From NCBI GenBank assembly GCA_902561765.1, contig CACEQR010000008.1, positions 1-64,000 of the forward strand: 64,000 nucleotides of DNA, in the 5' to 3' direction. Below the pieces are notes generated by a model. That model was not told where the DNA came from and did no database searches. It worked only from the letters and a program-made list of their open reading frames with translations. The number at the start of each line of letters is the position of its first letter. Position 1 is the stretch's first letter. Shown here one piece after another: positions 56,899-64,000 of the stretch. The DNA comes from an uncultured Pelagibacteraceae bacterium. GTDB lineage: Bacteria > Pseudomonadota > Alphaproteobacteria > Pelagibacterales > Pelagibacteraceae. The position numbers and the translations under genes were made by a program.

Positions 56899-57234
56899 AT
56901 GGCAATATTTTCATCACACCTATTAGACGCAACCAATGGATCTCATGCTGGGAAAGTTGATGTAATCATTTTTCAAATTAATGAAAATGGAGAAAAAGCA
57001 ATTTTCTGTGAAACTAAATCCGATGAAGGTGGAAGAATACATGAAGAATTTGATTTAAGTGAAAAAGATACTAAGTGTGAATATGAAATGATTTGTAAAA
57101 CAGGGAAATATTTTTCTGAAGAAAGAATAGTTTCAGAAATAAATATTAAATTTAAAATGGAAGATAATAATAAAAAATATCACATACCCATAATAATTTC
57201 CAAAAATAGTTACACTGTTTGGTGGTCAAAATAA
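56899..57234 (+). CDS. transthyretin/5-hydroxyisourate hydrolase-like protein lacking the YRGS C-terminus
   Basis: 111 aa; SSHLLDATNGSHAGKVDVIIFQI, DEGGRIHEEFDL, KKYHIPIIISKNSYTVWWSK. Confidence 0.75.
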   Translation: MAIFSSHLLDATNGSHAGKVDVIIFQINENGEKAIFCETKSDEGGRIHEEFDLSEKDTKCEYEMICKTGKYFSEERIVSEINIKFKMEDNNKKYHIPIIISKNSYTVWWSK

Positions 57235-57235
57235 A

Positions 57236-58402
57236 ATGATCAATGAAAATTTAATTACACAAAAAAATATCAAATTAAATATGTCGAGACGTATAAGACG
57301 TACTCCTTTTACAAACAAAGTTGAAGAATGTGGAGTATCAGATTTTACTGTCGTAAACCATATGTTGTTACCAAAGGGATTTAAGAATACAGTTGAGGAA
57401 GATTACTGGCATTTAAGAGAACAAGTTCAAGTCTGGGATGTTTCGTGCCAGAGACAAGTACAAATTACAGGTCCTGACGCAGCAAAGCTTGTTCAAAAAA
57501 TGACGCCGCGTTCTATTAAACAAATGGAGACTGGAAAATGTTTTTATATACCTATTATAGATGAGACTGCTGGAATGATTAATGATCCAGTTTTGTTGAA
57601 ACTTGATGACGATATGTTTTGGATTTCTATAGCTGACTCAGATATTTTGCTTTGGGCAAAAGGTATTGCATTAGGATCAGGATATAATGTTGAAATAGTG
57701 GAACCAGATGTTTATCCATTAGCTATTCAAGGTCCAAAATCTGAAGATCTTTTAGTTTCGATATTTGGCGATGAAATAAAAAAATTAAAATTTTTTAATT
57801 TTAAAGTTTTTGACTTTTTAGGTACAAAACAAATAATAGCAAGGTCTGGATATAGTAAGCAAGACGGTTTTGAAATTTATTTTAAAGGATTTGAAACACA
57901 TTTTAATGAAATTGATCTTGGTGAAAAACTTTGGGATATTGTATGGAGCCATGGTCAAAAATTTAATATTTCTCCAGGATGCCCGAACTTAATTGATAGA
58001 ATTGAGGCAGGACTTATGTCTTATGGTAATGATTTCACCAGAGAAAATAATCCCCTAGAATGTAATCTTGAAAAATATTGCAGTAAAGAGTATGACCATG
58101 ATTTTATTGGCAAAGAAGCCTTGAGAAAGATTCAATATGATGGAATAGAACAGCAAATCAGAGGTATTATATTTGATGGTGAACCATGCAAGCCGACTGG
58201 AGTTCCCTTGCCAGTTTACTCAAAAGATAATAAAAAAATTGGTCTAATAGCGTCTGGAATTTATTCCCCAAGAATCCAGAAAAATATAGGTTTATCAATG
58301 ATAAAGAGAGATTTTTGGGAGAGAGGGAATGATGTTTTTGTAAATACTTTTTATGGAAAAAATAGAAAAGGCGTTATAACTTCTTTACCATTTCCTGATT
58401 AA
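57236..58402 (+). CDS. DmdA-like GcvT-family protein (DMSP demethylase family or paralog)
   Basis: 388 aa; SRRIRRTPFTNKVEECGVSDFTVVNHMLLPKGF...EEDYWHLREQVQVWDVSCQRQVQITGPDAAKLVQKMTPR resembles the DmdA N-terminus; CPNLIDRIEAGLMSYGNDFTRENNPLECNLEKYC. Confidence 0.75.
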   Translation: MINENLITQKNIKLNMSRRIRRTPFTNKVEECGVSDFTVVNHMLLPKGFKNTVEEDYWHLREQVQVWDVSCQRQVQITGPDAAKLVQKMTPRSIKQMETGKCFYIPIIDETAGMINDPVLLKLDDDMFWISIADSDILLWAKGIALGSGYNVEIVEPDVYPLAIQGPKSEDLLVSIFGDEIKKLKFFNFKVFDFLGTKQIIARSGYSKQDGFEIYFKGFETHFNEIDLGEKLWDIVWSHGQKFNISPGCPNLIDRIEAGLMSYGNDFTRENNPLECNLEKYCSKEYDHDFIGKEALRKIQYDGIEQQIRGIIFDGEPCKPTGVPLPVYSKDNKKIGLIASGIYSPRIQKNIGLSMIKRDFWERGNDVFVNTFYGKNRKGVITSLPFPD

Positions 58403-58417
58403 GCTTATATTGAAAGT

Positions 58418-59542
58418 ATGTTTAAACCAGTAATAGCAGGATTTTCTAGATCACCTTTTACAATGGCTAGAAAAGGAGCTTTAATAGATTCAAAACCAGT
58501 TAATTTGTTAGCAGAAGTAATTAAAGATTTAGTATCTAAATCAAATGTTAAAAAAGATGATATTGAGGATATTGTCGTTGGTTGTGCATTTCAAACTGGA
58601 GAACAAAGTTTTAATATTGGAAAGTTGACTACTTTTCTTAGTGGCATGAATGTTAAAACTTCAGGTATGACGGTTGATAGATGGTGTGGCTCATCAATGG
58701 AAGCAATCCATATTGCAGCTGGTAAGATTTCTTTAGGTGCTGGAAAAGTATTTGTTTGTGGAGGGGTAGAAAGTATGACAAGAGTAAATACTGGTTTCGA
58801 GCCAATCCCATATCCTGAAAGCAAGACTGATAATCCACATGTATATTTTTCAATGGGAACAACTGCAGAAAATGTTGCAAAAAAATATAATATCTCAAGA
58901 AATGAACAACAGGAATTCGCCATATCTAGTCATCAAAAAGCACACGAGGCACAAACAAAAGGGAATTTTAAGAATGAGATAGTAGCAATAGGAGATTGTG
59001 ATACTGATGGAAATATAAGACCAAATAGTACTATGGAAAAATTAGATGGCTTAAAGCTTGCTTTTGATGAAAATGGAACGGTCACAGCAGCAACATCATC
59101 CCCACTAACTGACGGTGCTGCAGCAACATTAATTTGCGAAGAAAATTATGCAAAAGAAAATAACTTAACAATTTTAGGAAGAATAGTGTCAACTGCTGTA
59201 GAAGGTTGTGATCCTGATTACATGGGTTTAGGACCAATCGGAGCTTCAAAAAAAGCATTGGAGAGAGCTAAATTGTCAGCTGATCAAATAGATATTGTAG
59301 AATTAAATGAAGCTTTTGCCTCTCAATCCTTAGCCTGTATTAAAGATTTAGGTATTGATAAAGATAAAGTTAATTTAGATGGTGGAGCGCTTGCCTTAGG
59401 TCATCCGCTAGGAGCGACCGGTGCTAGAATAACTGGCAAAGCTGCAGAATTACTCAAGAGAGAAAACAAAAAATACGCATTATCAACTCAATGTATCGGT
59501 TTAGGAATGGGAATTGCTACAGTGATTGAGTCTGTAAATTAA
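58418..59542 (+). CDS. thiolase (acetyl-CoA acyltransferase family)
   Basis: 374 aa; VDRWCGSSMEAIHIAA, VELNEAFASQSLACI, GGALALGHPLGATGARI, CIGLGMGIA. Confidence 0.95.
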   Translation: MFKPVIAGFSRSPFTMARKGALIDSKPVNLLAEVIKDLVSKSNVKKDDIEDIVVGCAFQTGEQSFNIGKLTTFLSGMNVKTSGMTVDRWCGSSMEAIHIAAGKISLGAGKVFVCGGVESMTRVNTGFEPIPYPESKTDNPHVYFSMGTTAENVAKKYNISRNEQQEFAISSHQKAHEAQTKGNFKNEIVAIGDCDTDGNIRPNSTMEKLDGLKLAFDENGTVTAATSSPLTDGAAATLICEENYAKENNLTILGRIVSTAVEGCDPDYMGLGPIGASKKALERAKLSADQIDIVELNEAFASQSLACIKDLGIDKDKVNLDGGALALGHPLGATGARITGKAAELLKRENKKYALSTQCIGLGMGIATVIESVN

Positions 59543-59543
59543 A

Positions 59544-60398
59544 TTATCTATTTATTCCTCTTAGTCTCTCTGATCTTCTTCTTAAAAGTTCAGCAGTTAA
59601 TAAAATTAATACTGATAATATAATTAAACAGGTTGCTACAGCTAAAATTGTCGGACTTAATTGTTCTCTAAGTCCAGTCCACATTTGAATTGGTATTGTG
59701 GTATTATCTAATCCTGCTAAGAAAAGTACAACAACAACTTCGTCAAAAGAGGTCACAAAAGCAAATAAACCACCAGAAATTACCCCGGGTAAAATTAAAG
59801 GTAAAGTAATTTTCATAAATGTGTTGTATGGACTGCTCCCAAGACTTGATGCAGCACGCGTAATGCTATGATCAAAACCTGAAAGTGTTGCGGTTACAGT
59901 TATTACTACAAAAGGAGTTCCAAGAATAATGTGTGCTAATATAATTCCCAAGTGTGTCGCTGCTAAGCCCACCTTAGCTATAAAAAAGAATATAGCCACT
60001 CCTGAAATAATTAGTGGAACAATCATTGGAGAAATTAAGATCGCCATTATCAAACCTTTGTAAGGCATATGTCTGCTACTCAAACCTAATGCAGCAAGAG
60101 TACCTAAAATAATTGATCCTAAAGTTGCAAAAATTGCAATTATAAAACTATTTCTTGCAGCTAAACCCCACGGATTTTTTGTTCCATAAATCATATCTTT
60201 ATACCATCTAAGTGAGAATGCATCAGGGTCTAGTCTTTTCATTCCATCAGAAAAAACCAAAAACTCTTCTGCATTAAAAGATAATGGAAAAATTACAAAT
60301 AAAGGAGCTATCAAAAAGAAAAAGACACAACCACATACTAACAAATAAAAGTAATGCCAAATTCTATAATGTGGTTCTGTATATTTTGGTAATGCCAT
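59544..60398 (-). CDS. polyamine-type ABC transporter permease (PotC-like)
   Basis: 284 aa; AASSLGSSPYNTFMKITLPLILPGVISGGLFAFVTSFDEVVVVLFL. Confidence 0.88.
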   Translation of the reverse strand: MALPKYTEPHYRIWHYFYLLVCGCVFFFLIAPLFVIFPLSFNAEEFLVFSDGMKRLDPDAFSLRWYKDMIYGTKNPWGLAARNSFIIAIFATLGSIILGTLAALGLSSRHMPYKGLIMAILISPMIVPLIISGVAIFFFIAKVGLAATHLGIILAHIILGTPFVVITVTATLSGFDHSITRAASSLGSSPYNTFMKITLPLILPGVISGGLFAFVTSFDEVVVVLFLAGLDNTTIPIQMWTGLREQLSPTILAVATCLIILSVLILLTAELLRRRSERLRGINR

Positions 60399-60400
60399 AA

Positions 60401-61654
60401 TTAACCTAATTTAATATTATCAACTCCTACAAGTTTGTTATAAATCCAATATATTGCTAATACACCTAATAAAAGCATCAAGCCCATTGCAGATGCAAAA
60501 CTCCAATCCAAAGTACTCTTCATATGATAAGCTATTTGATTACTAATAAGAGTCCCAGATGCTCCACCAACAAGTGCTGGGGTGATATAATAACCAATTG
60601 CTAGAATAAAAACTAATAGACAACCAGCACCAATACCTGGAATTGTTAATGGAAAATAAACTTTAAAGAAAGCTGTCGCTGGCGTTGCACCTAAAGATTT
60701 CCCTGCTCTCATTAAACTTGGGGATATTGTTTTCATAACGCTATACAAAGGTAAAACCATGAAAGGTAAAAGTATTTGCGTCATCGCTACATAAGTTCCA
60801 GTTTTATTATACATCATCTCGGGCCTGTTATCGTCTGCAACAAGACCTGTCCAAACAAAGAAATCATTTACGATACCTTGTTGTTGTAACAAAATCATCC
60901 AACTAGCGGTTCTTACAAGTAAAGACGTCCAAAAAGGTAGCAGGACACAAATCATAAGCAAATTACTATATTTCATTGGTAAAGTTGCCAGTAAATGTGC
61001 AATTGGATATGCCATTAAAAAACAAAATAAAGTAACAAAGAATGCGACCTCTACTGTCCTTATCCATAAGATTCTATGAATTCTTCTATCTTCAGAAACC
61101 TGAACAATTTTGCCATCTTCATTTGAGTACATATCTATACCCTTAAGATATTTTGAGTATGTATAAGATGGAGCTCTTCTCTTAATTGCTCTCCAATATT
61201 CAACATTTCTCCATCTTTTGTGTACTTTCATAATTTGTTCTTTGTAGTTTCCTTCCTCAAATTTCTTTTGTTTTCTTGCTAGTTTTTTTAAAACACTTTT
61301 AAAACCGTTTTTCTCATAGTTTAGCTGTGTCTGTAATTTTCCTGCTGTCTTATTTTTAACAAGAATTTTATAGTCTAAGTAAAAAGCTTCAAAAACTTCT
61401 TCAGAAGGTAATTCTTTTCCATCCCAATTTTCCATTGCTTTATAGGTTTTGGGAAGCATATTAGTGACCATCTTATCATCTATACTTCTTGAGAACATAT
61501 CTCCAATTGGAATCATATATGTAATAATTAAAAATAATAATAATGGTGCAACTAAGAGAAAAGCTTTAATTTTATTTTTCTTTTCTGCCTGTTTAAGACT
61601 TTCCTCTAAAGGAATTCCGTCAGTGGTTAATATTTTTCCTGTTTCTGAGCTCAT
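60401..61654 (-). CDS. polyamine-type ABC transporter permease (PotB-like) with large insertion after TM1
   Basis: 417 aa; RAGKSLGATPATAFFKVYFPLTIPGIGAGCLLVF; about 140-aa hydrophilic insert. Confidence 0.87.
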   Translation of the reverse strand: MSSETGKILTTDGIPLEESLKQAEKKNKIKAFLLVAPLLLFLIITYMIPIGDMFSRSIDDKMVTNMLPKTYKAMENWDGKELPSEEVFEAFYLDYKILVKNKTAGKLQTQLNYEKNGFKSVLKKLARKQKKFEEGNYKEQIMKVHKRWRNVEYWRAIKRRAPSYTYSKYLKGIDMYSNEDGKIVQVSEDRRIHRILWIRTVEVAFFVTLFCFLMAYPIAHLLATLPMKYSNLLMICVLLPFWTSLLVRTASWMILLQQQGIVNDFFVWTGLVADDNRPEMMYNKTGTYVAMTQILLPFMVLPLYSVMKTISPSLMRAGKSLGATPATAFFKVYFPLTIPGIGAGCLLVFILAIGYYITPALVGGASGTLISNQIAYHMKSTLDWSFASAMGLMLLLGVLAIYWIYNKLVGVDNIKLG

Positions 61655-61660
61655 AAAAAA

Positions 61661-61685
61661 AAGGGCGGTTAAAATAACCGCCCTT
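61661..61685 (-). terminator. Perfect 11-bp hairpin with U-tract between PotD-like and PotB-like genes
   Basis: aagggcggtta-aaa-taaccgccctt; minus-strand transcript continues into U-tract then AUG. Confidence 0.85.
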
Positions 61686-61720
61686 AATATAATATAAAAT
61701 TAAAGTGTTTAAAACTTTAA

Positions 61721-62839
61721 TTATTTAATACTAGCTTTCATAGCTTCCCATTTTTCACCGAGCTCTGTACCATTATCAGCCCAGTACTCAGCGTTTACTA
61801 AGAAGTATTTTTTAAGGTTAGCTGGTGCTGTTGGCATATGTGGAACCATGTTAGTTTTTCCATCTTTATACCAGGGCTCTCCTGCTTCCATAACTGCAAT
61901 TGATGATTTTCTCCAAGGAGCATATGCAATATATTTTGCACTTCCTGCTAACATCTCTGTGTTAGTCATCATTGCTAAAGCCTTCATAGCGTCTGCTTGG
62001 TTTGGTCCACCTTTTACTAATGCAAAATACTCATAGTCAAGACCTTGTCCATCCCAAACTTGAACTATTGGAGCACCTTCTCCAATTGCTGCATTGAAAA
62101 ATCTTCCATTCCAACCAGTTGCCATTACAACTTCACCACTCATTAATAATTCTGGTGGTTGAGCTCCTGCTGACCAAAATACACATCCGCCATTTGGATC
62201 CTCACAAAGTGCTTTGATTTTATTCATTGCTCTGTCAACATATGCTGGGTCTTCTAATTTTTCGTAAATAAATTCTCCACCTTTACCCATTTTTACGCCA
62301 TCTGCTGCTAATGCAATTTCTAAGTTAGTTAATGCACTTTTGTAAATAGCTCTTTTTCCAGGAAATCTTTGTGTGTTAAAGAAATCTTTAATAGTTTTTG
62401 GAGTGCTTTTTAATAGATCACTATTATAAGCATAGTTCCAAGAATATAAGATATTTCCTACCGCACATTTACTTGGCATATCAGTAAAGAAGTCTTCACT
62501 AGCTGGTGTACCATCTGGTGCTGGTGGGAAATCTTTATCAAAATCAAATTCAACAAAAATTCCTTCATCACAACCATTAATAGTATCGTAAGCGAATACG
62601 TCTATAATATCCCATGTGATTGCTCCTGCTTCTATTTGCGCTTTAATTTCTGAAAGTCCACCTGAATAGTCAACCCACTCGATCGGTACACCTAATGCTT
62701 TCGATGTTGGATCACCATATCCTAACTTTTGACTTTCTGTGTATGCTCCACCCCATGATGCAACAACTACTGCAAAAGCGGATGTAGATACAGAAACTGC
62801 AAATGTTAAAGCAAGTAATAATTTACTTAATTTTTTCAT
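61721..62839 (-). CDS. polyamine/putrescine-type ABC substrate-binding protein (PotD-like)
   Basis: 372 aa with signal peptide; VVVASWGGAYTESQKLGY, SWNYAYNSDLLKSTPKTIKDFFNTQRFPGKRAIYKS. Confidence 0.87.
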   Translation of the reverse strand: MKKLSKLLLALTFAVSVSTSAFAVVVASWGGAYTESQKLGYGDPTSKALGVPIEWVDYSGGLSEIKAQIEAGAITWDIIDVFAYDTINGCDEGIFVEFDFDKDFPPAPDGTPASEDFFTDMPSKCAVGNILYSWNYAYNSDLLKSTPKTIKDFFNTQRFPGKRAIYKSALTNLEIALAADGVKMGKGGEFIYEKLEDPAYVDRAMNKIKALCEDPNGGCVFWSAGAQPPELLMSGEVVMATGWNGRFFNAAIGEGAPIVQVWDGQGLDYEYFALVKGGPNQADAMKALAMMTNTEMLAGSAKYIAYAPWRKSSIAVMEAGEPWYKDGKTNMVPHMPTAPANLKKYFLVNAEYWADNGTELGEKWEAMKASIK

Positions 62840-62876
62840 TTATCCTCCGTTTAAACGTTTTTTTTATAAAAAAAAG

Positions 62877-62905
62877 AGTACAGCAACATAGAATATAAGA
62901 GTCAA
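62877..62905 (-). promoter_or_regulatory. Putative sigma70-type promoter for PotD-like gene (TTGACT - 17 nt - TGTACT)
   Basis: Minus strand TTGACT CTTATATTCTATGTTGC TGTACT upstream of the ATG at 62839. Confidence 0.5.
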
Positions 62906-62938
62906 CAGGTGATTTTGGCGAAAATGTAATAATTTAGC

Positions 62939-64000
62939 TTATTTTGGGTCTAAAGCTCTAGCGTCATGACTGTTCCAGCCAATATTAATTTCATTACCAA
63001 GTTTTATATCTAGGTTTTGAGAACTGTTTGGAACTTTCAATATAAATTCTGAATTACCAAGTAAATTTAATCTTACTCTAGTATGATCCCCGTGGTAAAT
63101 GACCTCTTCGATTTTTCCTTTTTGATTATTATCCATTTTATCTTTAGGGTTTATCAAAGCTCTTTCTGGTCTAATTGATACTGTAGTTTTTTCTCCAACA
63201 GATTTAACTGAAATTGGATTGGCAATTATTTCACCTTTTTCTAATTTAACTTTACATGTTCCATTTGAAATTTCAGAAACTTCTCCTCCGAAAGTATTAT
63301 TTTCTCCAATAAATTCTGCAACAAAAGAGTTTACAGGTTCTTCATATAACTTATCAGGACTTGATAGTTGTTGAACTTTGCCATCATTGAATACTGCAAT
63401 TCTATTTGACATCGTTAAAGCCTCACCTTGATCATGAGTTACATAAACTACTGTCACACCAATACTTTCATGAATATGTTTAATTTCGTATTGCATGCTT
63501 TCTCTTAAATTTTTATCTAACGCGCCTAAAGGCTCATCCATTAAAACAACAGCAGGATCAAAAACTAACGCTCTTGCAACTGCCACTCTTTGTTGTTGAC
63601 CGCCAGATAGTTGTCCTGGCATTCTATTTGCAAATCCGCCAAGCGAAACCATTGCTAAAGCTTTGTCCACTTTTTTTTCTATATCCTCTTGAGACATTTT
63701 TCTTACCTTTAATGGAAATGCTAAATTTTCAAAAACTGTCATGTGAGGAAATAAAGCATAATTTTGAAAAACCATTCCAATCCCTCTTTTGTGTGGCGGA
63801 ATATTAGAAATTGGATTGTTATCTAAAAATATTTCTCCGTTAGTTGGAGTTTCAAAACCTGCAAGCATCATCAGACACGTAGTTTTTCCTGAACCTGAAG
63901 GTCCAAGCATTGTTACAAACTCCCCTTCTTCAATATCCAAATTCAGATCTTTTACTACTAATACTTTTCCGTCGTAACTTTTGTCTACTTTATCAAATTT
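62939..64000 (-). CDS. polyamine-type ABC transporter ATP-binding protein (PotA-like), N-terminus truncated by window edge
   Basis: Frame stays open to base 64000 (KFDKVDKSYDGKVLVVKDLNLDIEEGEFVTMLGPSGSGKTT); LSGGQQQRVAVARAL, VLMDEPLGALD. Confidence 0.92.
   Translation of the reverse strand, partial: KFDKVDKSYDGKVLVVKDLNLDIEEGEFVTMLGPSGSGKTTCLMMLAGFETPTNGEIFLDNNPISNIPPHKRGIGMVFQNYALFPHMTVFENLAFPLKVRKMSQEDIEKKVDKALAMVSLGGFANRMPGQLSGGQQQRVAVARALVFDPAVVLMDEPLGALDKNLRESMQYEIKHIHESIGVTVVYVTHDQGEALTMSNRIAVFNDGKVQQLSSPDKLYEEPVNSFVAEFIGENNTFGGEVSEISNGTCKVKLEKGEIIANPISVKSVGEKTTVSIRPERALINPKDKMDNNQKGKIEEVIYHGDHTRVRLNLLGNSEFILKVPNSSQNLDIKLGNEINIGWNSHDARALDPK

Noticed and set aside
1-64000. CRISPR arrays, transposases, integrases, prophage genes, tRNA or rRNA genes
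   Set aside because: No repeated spacer-like array, mobile-element ORF or tRNA-like cloverleaf was recognised; intergenic gaps are mostly too short.

Overview
AT-rich, gene-dense alphaproteobacterial window. The gene content and very short intergenic spaces suggest a SAR11/Pelagibacterales-like streamlined marine heterotroph (inference, not tested by search). The first half is an osmolyte/methylamine C1 hub. It holds an fhs C-terminus, a sugar-type ABC transporter with a GH63-like hydrolase and Fe-ADH, gpsA, a tmm-type TMA monooxygenase, glpK, a TmoXWV-like TMAO transporter, and a Tdm-like DUF1989+GcvT TMAO demethylase. It continues with a SoxB-like flavoprotein, two glutamine-synthetase-family genes (one GmaS-like), mgsABC-like N-methylglutamate synthase genes, and an Amt transporter with two tiny membrane proteins. 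The middle is mostly housekeeping: photolyase, ZapE-like, BamB-like, aconitase, csaA, argE-like, ALDH, agmatinase-like, fadB-like and bioY. The right part has an oligopeptide-type ABC transporter divergent from an apparent catabolic operon (GcvT-like, peptidase E, FMN hydroxyacid oxidase, TPP enzyme, transthyretin/HIUase-like, DmdA-like, thiolase). It ends in a Pot-like ABC transporter. Main candidates for something new are: (1) the 52-59.5 kb operon with two distinct GcvT/DmdA-family proteins and a HIUase-like protein lacking the YRGS tail; (2) unannotated small proteins embedded in the methylamine operon; (3) a recurring hairpin downstream of all four ABC solute-binding-protein genes, twice abutting the next gene's start codon; and (4) systematically abutting or overlapping convergent stop codons. 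No tRNA, rRNA, CRISPR or mobile element was recognised.
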